DNA from: Streptomyces griseocarneus | GTDB lineage: Bacteria; Actinomycetota; Actinomycetes; Streptomycetales; Streptomycetaceae | Length of the DNA stretch: 64,000 nucleotides | NCBI GenBank assembly: GCA_003674045.1 | Contig: PENC01000018.1 | Coordinates: forward strand, 91,720 to 155,719 | Direction of reading: 5' to 3' | Shown here: positions 7,371 through 15,895 of the stretch, in pieces | How positions within the stretch are numbered: the stretch's first letter is position 1 | Layout of the letters: each line of letters starts with the position of its first letter | Made by a program: the position numbers and the translations under genes | Notes under the pieces: generated by a model | What the model saw: only the letters and a program-made list of their open reading frames with translations | Databases searched by the model: none | Told to the model about the DNA's origin: nothing

Positions 7371-8911
7371 CCGGCGTCACCTGCCGCCATCGCCATGACG
7401 GGGGTCTCGTCGGCGGTCTCCTGTGCCGTTTCCGGCTCGTGGCGCCAGGGGTGTTCGGTGACGGGCGCGCCGAGTCCGGCGAGGTCGCGGTAGATGTCGC
7501 GGAAGGCGTTGATGGTCTGGCGGAGGGTGAACTGCTCGATGACGCGGAGCCGGGCGGCCTCGCCCATGCGGGCGCGCAGCGCGTCGTCGCGCAGGAGTTT
7601 GAGGGCGGCCTTGGCCATGCTCTCGGGGTCGCGGGGCGGGACGACGAGCCCGGCGTCGCCGACGGCCTCGCACACGCCGCCGACGTCGGTGGAGACGGTG
7701 GCGCGGCCGCAGGACATGGCCTCGATGAGGGTGAAGGGGAAGCCTTCGCTGATGCTGGAGAGCATCACGACGTTGCCCGCCGCGTAGGCGTCGCGGATGT
7801 CCTCGACGCGGCCCTCGAAGACGACGGCGTCGCCGACGCCGAGTTCCGCGGCGAGCTGCTCGCAGGAGGTGCGGTAGGCCTCGCCGCCGCGGGGGGTGCC
7901 GCCGAAGAGCCGCAGCCGGGCCTCGGGGATCTCCTCGCGGACGAGGGCGAAGGCCCGGATCAGGGTCTCCAGGCCCTTGATCGGGTCGACGCGCCCGGCC
8001 CAGCTGAGCGTCGGTGTCCCCGGCTCCGGCCCGGCGGGCGGGAAGGCGGCGGGGTCGACGCCGTTGTAGACGGTGCGGATGCGGTCGGGCGGGGTGCCGC
8101 CGTGTTCCTCCCAGCGCCGGTTGTAGCGGTTGCCGGGGGTGACGAGGGCGGCGCGCCGGTAGCTCTCGACCGCCAGCAGCCGGAACAGGCCGAGCATCAG
8201 GGCCTTGACGGGCCAGCGGTAGGGCTCGGCGCGGAAGCCGAGGTAGCGCTCGCGCAGATAGATGCCGTGCTCGGTGAGGAGGAAGGGGACGCCGTGACGG
8301 TGGTGGGCGATGAGCCCGGGCAGGGCGGCGAGTCCGCCGCTGACGGCGTGGGTGACGCCTTCGGCGGGCGGCTCGGCGGCGAGCGGGCGCAGGGCGTGTT
8401 CCAGCAGGTCGGTGGCGGTCAAGGCGTCGCGGAGGGTGGGGCGGGCGGCCGCGGTGGCCAGGTGCGGCCGGTTCCACACGCGGACGAGGGCGCGGGCGGC
8501 GGCCTCGCCCCGCAGCGCCGGGGACAGGACGCCCGCGGCGGCGTACTCGGCGAGCCGGTAGAAGGCGCGGGGGAAGTGGTGTTCCTCCGCGGGGTCGAGG
8601 AGTGCCAGCAGGAACTGTTCGTAGGCGGTGAGGAAGGAGCGGAGGGCCCGGCCGCGCGGGGCGCGGCCGGGCGGGGGCGGACCCCACAGCGGGTAGGAGG
8701 CCACGCTCCGGACGTGGGACGGGAGTTCCCAGGCAAGGGACTCCCGTCCGGTGCCGGTCACCGCGATGATCCGGAAGTCGACGTCGGGCATGCCCTGGAC
8801 CAGCTGGTCGCACCACACGCTCACCCCGCCATGGCTGTGCGGGTAGGTCCCCTCGGTGAGCAGGGTCACCGAGGGGGTGTCGGATGCCGTTTCGGCGGGC
8901 GGTCCGTGCAT
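7367..8911 (-). CDS. PelF-like GT4 glycosyltransferase (DUF3492 plus GT4)
   Basis: A 514-residue cytosolic GT-B glycosyltransferase. The N-terminal DUF3492 signature is clear: VTLLTEGTYPHSHGGVSVWCDQL at about residues 15-37. LLTEHGIYLRERYL, LSWAGRVDPIKGLETLI, RLFGGTPRGGEAY and the GT4 donor-binding motif SSISEGFPFTLIEAMSCG (ExFxxxxxEAM) follow. PelF of Pseudomonas uses UDP-GalNAc to polymerise Pel. The short C-terminal extension (HEPETAQETADETPVM) is acidic and probably disordered. ATG 8909-8911 has TGGAGA upstream at a slightly long spacing. It is translationally coupled to the membrane protein. Best supported candidate for the polymerase of this locus. Confidence 0.92.
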   Translation of the reverse strand: MHGPPAETASDTPSVTLLTEGTYPHSHGGVSVWCDQLVQGMPDVDFRIIAVTGTGRESLAWELPSHVRSVASYPLWGPPPPGRAPRGRALRSFLTAYEQFLLALLDPAEEHHFPRAFYRLAEYAAAGVLSPALRGEAAARALVRVWNRPHLATAAARPTLRDALTATDLLEHALRPLAAEPPAEGVTHAVSGGLAALPGLIAHHRHGVPFLLTEHGIYLRERYLGFRAEPYRWPVKALMLGLFRLLAVESYRRAALVTPGNRYNRRWEEHGGTPPDRIRTVYNGVDPAAFPPAGPEPGTPTLSWAGRVDPIKGLETLIRAFALVREEIPEARLRLFGGTPRGGEAYRTSCEQLAAELGVGDAVVFEGRVEDIRDAYAAGNVVMLSSISEGFPFTLIEAMSCGRATVSTDVGGVCEAVGDAGLVVPPRDPESMAKAALKLLRDDALRARMGEAARLRVIEQFTLRQTINAFRDIYRDLAGLGAPVTEHPWRHEPETAQETADETPVMAMAAGDAG

Positions 8912-8996
8912 GAAAGTCGGTTCTCCAGAGGTGACGCGGCCTGCGGTGGCGGAGTTGACGGTGCTGCGGAGCGAGGGACGTGCTGTGTGCGGGGGG

Positions 8997-11168
8997 TCAG
9001 CGGCGCGCGGTGCCCGGCCCGTAGGGCACGGGGCGGGCGACGCCCTGGGGAACGGTGAGCGCGGTGGCGGGGGTCTGGACGGGCGCGGCGTGGCCGGTGG
9101 CCGTCGGGGCGGCGGCCGCGGAGCCGGGCACGGTGAAGGTGAGCTGTGCGCCGCCGGTGGCGGGTGAGGCCCAGCCGGAGCGCGTGCCCGCGTAGGCGGT
9201 GCCGAAGGGCGTGGTGGTGCTGCCCTGGACCTGCACGGTGCCCTCGGGGAAGGTGGCCGTGGGCTGGACGCCGTCGGGCGCGGCGATGGTGACGGCGTTG
9301 CCGATCCGGTAGGCGGTGACCTTGCCGGCGGCGACCGCGCTCTGCCACGCGGCCCGCTTGCTCAGCTCCGTGCCGATGTCCCGCATACGGAGGTTGACGA
9401 CGGGCGTGCTGTCGGCGTAGAGGCCCGCGTAGTCGGCGAGGACCTTCTCCATGACCGTGTAGCCGATGCGTTCCTCGGAGAGGTTGGACTGGTGCATGAA
9501 GTGCGGCCGCGGGTCGTTGGCCAGGACGTGGCCGAGCGCGATCCGGGTCTCCAGGGGCACGATGTAGGAGCCGAAGCCGGTCTTCACGTCCAGCGGGCTC
9601 TTCAGGCAGGTGGTCGTGGTGGAGTTCTCGCAGATGCCGCTGCCGCCGTCGGCCTTCTTCGTGTAGAGCCAGTTGTACTCGTCGGTCTCCTCGGCGGCGG
9701 TCCCGGTGTTGTAGAAGATGTTCATCGGGTAGCGGGGGACGGTGAGCGTGCTGCCGACGGGGCGCTGCTGCCGTTCGCGCGAGGTGTCGCTGCCGATCCA
9801 GCGCACGCCGTTGGCCGCCAGCACCGGGGCGAGGTTGGGGTTGTCCTGGGTCTGCTGCGGGAGCATCTTGAGACCGGAGTGCTCGCCGGTCACCAGCTCG
9901 TCCCGGTCGAGGGTGAAGCCCTGCCGGGCGCCCCAGTTGAGGTTGTCGTTGATCTGGCCGTTGATGTAGGCGGCGCTGACCCACTTGGTGTTGCCGAGGA
10001 GGTCGGTCTGGCACTTCCACGGCACGACGGTGGTGTTCTGCTCACAGCCGAGGAAGGCGTGGGTGTAGGTGTGGTTGATCCACCGGAAGGACTTCTGGTC
10101 GGCGACGAACTGCTGCAGGAGCGGGTCGGGCGCGCCGCCGTGGTCCGAGCGGTACTCCTCGCTGCCGACGCCGTTGTAGGCGAAGTCGAGGGGCAGATTG
10201 TGGCTCTGCGACCACTGCTTGGCGTACTGCGCGTCGGCGGCGGTCATGCGCAGCGAGGGGTGGTCGGGGGTGGGGTTGCCGGGGCAGTCGACGTCGCCGG
10301 GGGTGCACTTGAGCTTGGTGTCCCAGCGGTCGTCGGAGGCGAAGAGGTCGTCGACGTGGACGGCGAAGTAGTTGCGGGAGGCGCCGAGGTGGACACCCTG
10401 CGTGAGCCATTCGACGATGCCGCGGGAGACCAGCCGGAACTGCTGCTGGTACTGGTTGTAGACGAAGGTGACGACCAGCTCGTTGCGGCCGTCGTGGCTG
10501 TACTGGCCGATCAGCGAGCCGCGTCCGGTGCCGCCGGGGATCGGCGCGTCGAGGTAGCTGGTGAACGTGGCGCCGTCCGCCTGCTTGTCGAGCGGGGCCG
10601 CGAGGTAGCCCCAGCTCTCGTTCACAGCAGGATCGTTGTCCTCGAAAGGAACGTTTTTTCTCAGGTACCCGAAGGGCCCCGTGGCCCCTGCGGCGGTCAC
10701 CTGCGCGGTCTTCCCGTCGAGGGTGCCGCTGTATCCGGCGTCCTGCGGGGTGTTGAGCCCGACGGCCGGGCGGGCATAGGTGTAGGCGTCGACCTGGCGT
10801 ATGCCGAAGCGTTTCTCGTAGTTCGCCAGGGCCGTCATCTCCGGCGAACTCGCGCCGAAGGGGCTGTCGTTGGGCAGCACCACGCCCTGGAACCTGGCTC
10901 TGGCTCTGCCGTCGACGGTGTCGCTGAGGAAGGCGTCGTCGATCCGGGGCCGGCCGGAGTCGGAGAGCACGACGTTGGTGTACGGCGTTCCCGCGTCGTC
11001 GAGTTCGGCGCGTATCGCCGCGGTGGCGGGCCCGCCGTCGTCGACGACCAGGACTCGCAGATCGATTCTCGGTGTCGCGTCGGCGGCCTGTGCCCCCGCG
11101 ATCGGGGCGGCCGCGGCCAGCAGGGCACCCGCAGCCCACGCTGCGGCAAGACGGGTCGTACGACCCAT
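8997..11168 (-). CDS. Secreted Agd3/CE18-like polysaccharide deacetylase
   Basis: 723 residues with a classical signal peptide ending near AGAQAA. The first 250 residues form a domain starting RIDLRVLVVDDGGPATAAIRAEL, resembling the N-terminal carbohydrate-recognition and Rossmann-like part of the fungal Agd3 group. A deacetylase barrel follows: FAVHVDDLF (about 268-276; metal and catalytic Asp pair) and NHTYTHAFLGC (365-375; His pair). The last 110 residues (VTIAAPDGVQPTATFPEG... ) look like a beta-sandwich. Agd3 removes acetyl groups from galactosaminogalactan. ATG 11166-11168 is preferred because GGGGGGAGAAATC precedes it; an in-frame start 11 codons earlier lacks this. It is the first gene of the operon, 85 bases before the PelF-like gene. 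CE18 assignment is from motif order and context, not a search. Confidence 0.8.
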   Translation of the reverse strand: MGRTTRLAAAWAAGALLAAAAPIAGAQAADATPRIDLRVLVVDDGGPATAAIRAELDDAGTPYTNVVLSDSGRPRIDDAFLSDTVDGRARARFQGVVLPNDSPFGASSPEMTALANYEKRFGIRQVDAYTYARPAVGLNTPQDAGYSGTLDGKTAQVTAAGATGPFGYLRKNVPFEDNDPAVNESWGYLAAPLDKQADGATFTSYLDAPIPGGTGRGSLIGQYSHDGRNELVVTFVYNQYQQQFRLVSRGIVEWLTQGVHLGASRNYFAVHVDDLFASDDRWDTKLKCTPGDVDCPGNPTPDHPSLRMTAADAQYAKQWSQSHNLPLDFAYNGVGSEEYRSDHGGAPDPLLQQFVADQKSFRWINHTYTHAFLGCEQNTTVVPWKCQTDLLGNTKWVSAAYINGQINDNLNWGARQGFTLDRDELVTGEHSGLKMLPQQTQDNPNLAPVLAANGVRWIGSDTSRERQQRPVGSTLTVPRYPMNIFYNTGTAAEETDEYNWLYTKKADGGSGICENSTTTTCLKSPLDVKTGFGSYIVPLETRIALGHVLANDPRPHFMHQSNLSEERIGYTVMEKVLADYAGLYADSTPVVNLRMRDIGTELSKRAAWQSAVAAGKVTAYRIGNAVTIAAPDGVQPTATFPEGTVQVQGSTTTPFGTAYAGTRSGWASPATGGAQLTFTVPGSAAAAPTATGHAAPVQTPATALTVPQGVARPVPYGPGTARR

Positions 11169-12047
11169 GATTTCTCCCCCCAGAACGGCGCGGCGCACCA
11201 CGTGCGCCGCCGTCCGGCAATGAGCGTGCGCGCGCCACCGTCACCCGGCGCCACGGCACATCGAATAATCCCCAAGGAACGGTTCCGCCGCGGTCGCGCC
11301 TCCCCACCCGACCGCCCGCTTCTCCTGCACCCGGCGCGGACCCGTGTCCGCTGCCGATGCCGTACGGCCGGAGCCGATGCCATACGACGGATTCCGCCGG
11401 TTCCGCGGGCGCGCCGGGCACGGTGGTGCCACGGCCTCGAAAGGCTTCGACGCCTCTCGACCGCCCAGCCATATAGTGCGCCATGCCCGAACGTCTCGCT
11501 GGCGCACTGCCGAGTAGCGCGGGCGGAATTCCCCGCGCCCTGTCCGGAATTCACTGCACCGCCACCGGCGGCCCCATGCGGTCCCGGACCCTTCGGCTCC
11601 GCCACTTCGCCCGCCGTGACCTGTGCCGACATTGGTGTGGACCGTCACGCGCCGCGCACTCCACGCCCGGCATCACAGGAGCCTCTCGAGGAACGCGGCG
11701 CGCGGAGATCGGCCGGATGACATCTGTCCGGCTTGTCTGTTGCATCCGCCAATCACTGGATACTTCCCCCACGCTTGGATCTCCGCGATGCCGCACTCCA
11801 AGATCTTTATCGGCAGCGGGAGGCAACCGGAAGCAACGATCCCCCCTCTAAGTAAGGTTGTCCTCAAAAGTTCGGAAGAACGCTCAACCTCTCCCGGAGA
11901 ATGGTCTCTTGACCGGTGCGTTCGATGCTGTGTGCCAGCTGTTCACTTCCTGTGCGCCGGCTTGGCGCGACCTGTCCGCTCTCAGCGCAGCCCGCCAGGG
12001 GCCGGAATGCTTTCCCGAACCGCCCGCCGCGGGGCAAGGTGTGCGGC
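11169..12047. promoter_or_regulatory. Long divergent intergenic region upstream of the exopolysaccharide operon
   Basis: About 880 bases with no convincing gene. Short open frames on both strands lack a Shine-Dalgarno, recognisable motifs or sensible composition. The region separates the divergent exopolysaccharide operon and an SDR gene and must hold both promoters. Visible features are an imperfect direct repeat GCCGATGCCGTACG/GCCGATGCCATACG near 11355-11390 and a comparatively AT-rich patch at 11840-11885 (CCCCCTCTAAGTAAGG, TCCTCAAAAGTTCGGAAG). No confident sigma-factor or regulator site could be assigned. The length suggests complex control, or a small RNA or short peptide I cannot see. 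Confidence 0.45.
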
Positions 12048-13034
12048 ATGAGGCTATTGATTCTGGGCGGAACGGAATTCGTGGGACGAGCCCTGACGGA
12101 TGCGGCACTGACACGTGGCTGGGAGGTGACCGTATTCCACCGCGGCCTGCACGAGCCACCGGCGGGCGTGCGGGCTCTGCACGGCGACCGCGTCGCGCCG
12201 GGCGGACTGGCGGCCCTGGACACCGGCGAGTGGGACGCCGTCGTGGACACCTGGTCGTCCGCGCCGACAGCCGTACGGGACGCGGCGCGGGCTCTGGCGG
12301 GGCGGGTGGGGCGGTACGCCTACATCTCCACCGGCTCCGTGTACGCGTACCCCTCGCCTCCCGGGCGCGACGAGAGCCACCCCCTCGTGGAAGGGTCCCC
12401 GGACGCCGCCGCGATCGACTATCCGCAGGACAAGCGGGGCGGCGAGCTCGCGGTGACCGCCGCGTTCGGCGACGAGGCGTCACTGCTGGTGCGCTCGGGG
12501 CTGATCCTCGGCCCCTGGGAGAACATAGGCCGCCTGCCGTGGTGGCTGAACCGCATCGCCCGCGGCGGCCCGGTCCTCGCCCCCGGCCCGCGCGACCTGG
12601 GGCTCCAGTTCATCGACGTACGCGACCTCGCGGCCTGGACCCTGGACGCGGTGGCGGCGGGCCTCTCCGGCCCGTACGACCTGATCAGCCCGCCGGGACA
12701 CACGACGATGGGCGCCCTGCTGGACGCGTGCGCACAGGTCACCGGCTCCGACGCGGAGCTCCGCTGGACCGACCCGGAGCGCATCCTCGCCGCGGGCGTG
12801 CAGCCGTGGACGGACCTGCCGGTCTGGGTGCCGCGCGGCGAGCTCTACGACACGCTGCACCTGGGCGCGGGGGCGAAGGCCGCGGCGGCGGGCCTGCGGT
12901 GCAGGCCGGCGGAGGAGACGGTGGCCGACACGTGGGCGTGGCTGACGTCCTTGGGGGGCAAAGCCCCTCAGCGGCCGGACCGCCCGGCGCCTGGGCTGCC
13001 CCCGGACGTCGAGGCGAAGCTGCTGTCGCTCTAG
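12048..13034 (+). CDS. NAD-dependent epimerase/reductase (atypical SDR)
   Basis: 328 residues starting MRLLILGGTEFVGRALTDAAL, an atypical Rossmann motif (GGTxFVGR) seen in CSP41-like and isoflavone-reductase-like SDRs. YISTGSVYAYPSPPGRDESHPL and IDYPQDKRGGELAV give the Ser/Tyr region, but the usual YxxxK is replaced by YPQDKRGGE (Y....K spacing fits YxxxK). ATG 12048 has AAGG nine bases upstream. It is transcribed away from the exopolysaccharide operon. The substrate is unknown; NDP-sugar or nucleic-acid-associated roles are both known for relatives. Confidence 0.82.
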   Translation: MRLLILGGTEFVGRALTDAALTRGWEVTVFHRGLHEPPAGVRALHGDRVAPGGLAALDTGEWDAVVDTWSSAPTAVRDAARALAGRVGRYAYISTGSVYAYPSPPGRDESHPLVEGSPDAAAIDYPQDKRGGELAVTAAFGDEASLLVRSGLILGPWENIGRLPWWLNRIARGGPVLAPGPRDLGLQFIDVRDLAAWTLDAVAAGLSGPYDLISPPGHTTMGALLDACAQVTGSDAELRWTDPERILAAGVQPWTDLPVWVPRGELYDTLHLGAGAKAAAAGLRCRPAEETVADTWAWLTSLGGKAPQRPDRPAPGLPPDVEAKLLSL

Positions 13035-13084
13035 CACCGCCTGCCCACAAACGGGGGGTGACGGGATCCGGGGCGAAGCCCCGG

Positions 13085-13210
13085 GCTCAAGGGGCGCGGG
13101 GCTGTTCCGATATGCGGCTCCGCCGCGTGGGCGCGACAAGCCCCCACCGGACCCGCAGCCGCGCACGCAGCGCAAGCCGCACCCCACTGGGCGCACCGCC
13201 CCCGATAAGC
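13085..13210 (+). repeat. Dispersed intergenic repeat, copy A
   Basis: Forward copy of the family described under findings: GGGGCGCGGGGCTGT, then the hairpin core TGCGGCTCCGCCGCGTGG, GCGCGACAAGCCCCCACC, GGACCCGCAGCCGC and a distal GCACCCCACTGGGCGC element. Nearly identical to copy D at 31.5 kb read on the other strand. It fills the gap between the SDR and esterase genes. Confidence 0.85.
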
Positions 13211-13229
13211 GCACCACAAGGATGTCACC

Positions 13230-14348
13230 GTGGGTTTAACCTCCCCATCACTTCTGACAGTTCTCGTCCTCACCACCGTCGCGGTGACCATCGCCACCCT
13301 CTGGCTGTGGCCCCGCGCCGCCCGCAGAAAACCTCTCGCCTGGGTCGCGCGCCTCGCCCTGCTGGCGGTCACCCAGGCGAGTCTCGTCGCCGTACTCCTG
13401 GTGCTCGCCAACAACACCTACGGCTTCTACTCCACCTGGAACGAACTCCTGGGGCATGCGTCCAGCAGCCAGTCGCTCCAGCCCGGCGCGGACGGCGGGA
13501 AGCGCCCGCCCGCGCTGGTCGTGAAGGGGCAGGAGTCGATCGGCCTCAAGGGCACGCGCGAGAAGGCGGGGCAGGTCGACCGCATCGAGATCCGCGGCCC
13601 CGTCAGCGGCCTCGGCATGGACGGCTACGCGTACCTGCCGCCGCAGTACTTCCGCAAGGAGCACGCGAAGGACACGTTCCCCGTGGTCGTGGCCATCACG
13701 GGCCAGCCCGGGGTGTCGAAGAACCTCATCACCCAGCTCAAGATCCCGCAGGCGGCCTCCGCCGCCATCATGGACGGCCACATCCGGCCGACGATCTACC
13801 TGCTGCTGCGGCCCTCGGTCATGGCGGACCGCGACACCAACTGCACGGACGTGCCGGGCGGTCCGCAGGCGCTGACGTTCTTCAACCAGGACCTGCCGCT
13901 GGCCGTCTCCGAGCAGTACCGCGCGTCCGGCGCCCGGGGCAGCTGGGGCGCCGTCGGCAACTCCACCGGCGGCTACTGCGCGCTGAAGCTCGCCATGACC
14001 AACCCCGCCCGCTACGGCGCGGCGGCCAGCCTGTCCGCCGACTACTTCGCGCGGCAGGACGGCAGCACCGGCGACCTGTACGCGGGCAGCAAGGCGTACA
14101 AGAACGAGAACGACCTCACGTGGCGTCTGGAGCACCTGCCGCCCCCGCCCGTGTCCCTGCTGGTGTCGACGAGCAAGAAAGGTGAGGAGAACTACGAGCC
14201 GACCCTGCGGTTCGCGGCCGCGGCCAAGCCCCCGCTCCGGGTCGACAAGCTCGTCCGCGACGAGGGCGGGCACAACTTCCAGACGTGGCGGGAGGAGTAC
14301 CCGCAGGTACTGCGCTGGCTGGACAAGGAGCTCCAGGCGCGCTCATGA
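13230..14348 (+). CDS. Membrane-anchored esterase (alpha/beta-hydrolase, Ag85-like fold)
   Basis: 372 residues from GTG 13230 (AAGGATG upstream). Two N-terminal hydrophobic helices (LLTVLVLTTVAVTIATLWLW and a second ending LLVLANNTYG) anchor it in the membrane. The catalytic domain begins near residue 110 with IRGPVSGLGMDGYAYLPPQYF, and its nucleophile elbow is GNSTGGY (GxSxG). VDKLVRDEGGHNFQTWREEYPQVLRWL supplies the catalytic His in a typical C-terminal helix context. The family (esterase D/Ag85-like) includes acyl- and mycolyltransferases and carboxylesterases. The substrate cannot be inferred. Dispersed repeat copy A lies immediately upstream. Confidence 0.85.
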   Translation: MGLTSPSLLTVLVLTTVAVTIATLWLWPRAARRKPLAWVARLALLAVTQASLVAVLLVLANNTYGFYSTWNELLGHASSSQSLQPGADGGKRPPALVVKGQESIGLKGTREKAGQVDRIEIRGPVSGLGMDGYAYLPPQYFRKEHAKDTFPVVVAITGQPGVSKNLITQLKIPQAASAAIMDGHIRPTIYLLLRPSVMADRDTNCTDVPGGPQALTFFNQDLPLAVSEQYRASGARGSWGAVGNSTGGYCALKLAMTNPARYGAAASLSADYFARQDGSTGDLYAGSKAYKNENDLTWRLEHLPPPPVSLLVSTSKKGEENYEPTLRFAAAAKPPLRVDKLVRDEGGHNFQTWREEYPQVLRWLDKELQARS

Positions 14349-14444
14349 CAGCGCGCCAAGCCGGGCCGCAACCTCCACCGGTTCCGGAAAAATCACCCGG
14401 ACGCGGGAATGCGCGCAAAGTAATGGCAATTTTACGCTGAGCGC

Positions 14445-14795
14445 ATGCCAGGTCGGTGCCCCACTCCTTCGCGGTCCGTGTTCCACGGCGCGGTCGCCGT
14501 GCTGGTCTCGCTGCTGCTGGTCCTCTCGGGCGGCGGGGTCACGGCCACGGCGTACGACGACCGCGAAGAGAGCGCCGTCTCGCTGGAGTTCACCGCGTCC
14601 GACGACTGCCCGACCACCGCGCCGCCCCTCGCCGGGTACGCCGTACGGGAAGGCCACCACCCCAGGAGGCGCACCCTTCCTCTGCTCCGGCCGGCCGCCC
14701 CGGCCGCGTGCCCCCACGCACCGCTGCTCGCCGCCCGCGCCGACGCCGCTCCGGCGTGCGCCGCCCGCGCGGGTCACACCGTACTGCGCTGCTGA
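14445..14795 (+). CDS. Small secreted protein of unknown function
   Basis: 116 residues with a strong signal sequence (FHGAVAVLVSLLLVLSGGGVTATA) followed by an acidic segment and a basic Pro/Arg/Ala-rich tail ending HTVLRC with several Cys residues. No Shine-Dalgarno is obvious before ATG 14445, and the upstream TTTTACGCTGAGCGC may be a leader or near-leaderless start. Nothing recognisable beyond export. The next small gene follows after 98 bases. Confidence 0.6.
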   Translation: MPGRCPTPSRSVFHGAVAVLVSLLLVLSGGGVTATAYDDREESAVSLEFTASDDCPTTAPPLAGYAVREGHHPRRRTLPLLRPAAPAACPHAPLLAARADAAPACAARAGHTVLRC

Positions 14796-14893
14796 GGGCG
14801 CAGGGCGTGCCGCCCCCTCCCGGGGCCGCGCGCCGTTCGCCCTCTTCATCCGCACACCCGCAGTACGAGAGCAGAGAGACAGAGAGTTCCGTC

Positions 14894-15151
14894 ATGCCTG
14901 TCGACCCCGTGCGCGTCGTGGGCGCCTATGTGCGCGCCCAGATGTACCCAGCCGTCGATCCCCTCACCGCGCCACCGGAAGCACCCGTCCACTCCCCCGC
15001 CGCCGAGGGCGCGTCCGCCGATCCGGACACCGCCGTGGCACACGCCGTCATCGCGCGGCCCATGTCACGGCGGCGGCCCGGCAGGCTCGCCCGGCTGCTG
15101 CTGTTCTTCCGTCAGGACCCCGCCCCGGCACCGGACCTCCGGCAGCCCTGA
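14894..15151 (+). CDS. Small hypothetical protein
   Basis: 85 residues starting MPVDPVRVVGAYVRAQMYPAV, with a Pro/Ala/Glu-rich middle and a basic C-terminal patch (SRRRPGRLARLLLFFRQD). The GAGAG-rich stretch upstream gives a weak Shine-Dalgarno. Codon third positions are strongly G/C, supporting coding. No family recognised. A short basic amphipathic end could touch membranes, but that is a guess. Confidence 0.5.
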   Translation: MPVDPVRVVGAYVRAQMYPAVDPLTAPPEAPVHSPAAEGASADPDTAVAHAVIARPMSRRRPGRLARLLLFFRQDPAPAPDLRQP

Positions 15152-15188
15152 TCACCGGCCCCGCAGAAGGCCGGTGTTGAATGCCCGA

Positions 15189-15845
15189 ATGATCTCCATC
15201 GAGGTAATCGACGTCTTCACCGGCCCCGACGGCACCGGCGGCAACGCCCTCGCCGTCGTCCGCGACGGCTCCGCCGTCCGCGGCGACGCGGATCGCCTGG
15301 CGCTGGCCGCCGGTCTCGGATACAGCGAGACCGTGTTCGTCGACGACGCCGGGCGCGGCGTCGTCGACATCTGGACGCCCAGCGCCCGTCTGCTCTTCGC
15401 CGGTCACCCGCTCGTCGGCGTCGGCCGGCTGCTCGGGGCCGAGGTGCTCCGCCCGCACACGGGCGAGGTCACCGTCCGGCACGACGGGGAGTTCACCTGG
15501 GTGCGCGGCCGCGCGGAGTGGGCCTCGGGGCGGCGCACCGAGCAGTACGGCTCGGCGGCCGAGGTCGACGCACTGCCCGCGCCGCCGGAGGGCGAGGGCT
15601 GGCTGTACGCCTGGGCCTGGCAGGACGAGGCCGCGGGCCGGGTGCGGGCCCGCGCGTTCCCGCGCCGCGGTGACGGCATCGCGGAGGACGAGGCGACGGG
15701 CGCCGCGGCGCTGCTGCTCACGCACCAGTTGGGCCGGGCCCTGGACATCCGTCAGGGCCGGGGTTCGCAGATCCTCACCCGCCCCGGAGCCGACGGCACG
15801 GTGGAGATCGGCGGCCGGGTCGTACCGAGGCCCGTCCGCGGCTGA
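15189..15845 (+). CDS. Short PhzF-family isomerase-like protein
   Basis: 218 residues of the PhzF/diaminopimelate-epimerase-like fold. MISIEVIDVFTGPDGTGGNALAVV matches the family start, GYSETVFVDD and SARLLFAGHPLVGVGRLL match the substrate-binding segment, and FPRRGDGIAEDEATGAAALLL is the second-half GxxEDxATG loop. The catalytic Glu of PhzF-type isomerases most likely corresponds to Glu in GYSETVF. It is shorter than the usual 260-300 residues, with the inter-domain region reduced, which may mark a divergent subfamily. Start ATG 15189 lacks a clear Shine-Dalgarno. Function beyond fold unknown. Confidence 0.75.
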   Translation: MISIEVIDVFTGPDGTGGNALAVVRDGSAVRGDADRLALAAGLGYSETVFVDDAGRGVVDIWTPSARLLFAGHPLVGVGRLLGAEVLRPHTGEVTVRHDGEFTWVRGRAEWASGRRTEQYGSAAEVDALPAPPEGEGWLYAWAWQDEAAGRVRARAFPRRGDGIAEDEATGAAALLLTHQLGRALDIRQGRGSQILTRPGADGTVEIGGRVVPRPVRG

Positions 15846-15895
15846 ACGGGGCCGCCGCCCTCCGTCCGTGCGACACCGTTTTCTATGCTGGAGGT

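Noticed and set aside
11241..11851. Several short frames in the gap before the SDR gene
   Set aside because: They overlap on both strands, are Arg/Pro-rich, lack Shine-Dalgarno sequences and recognisable motifs.
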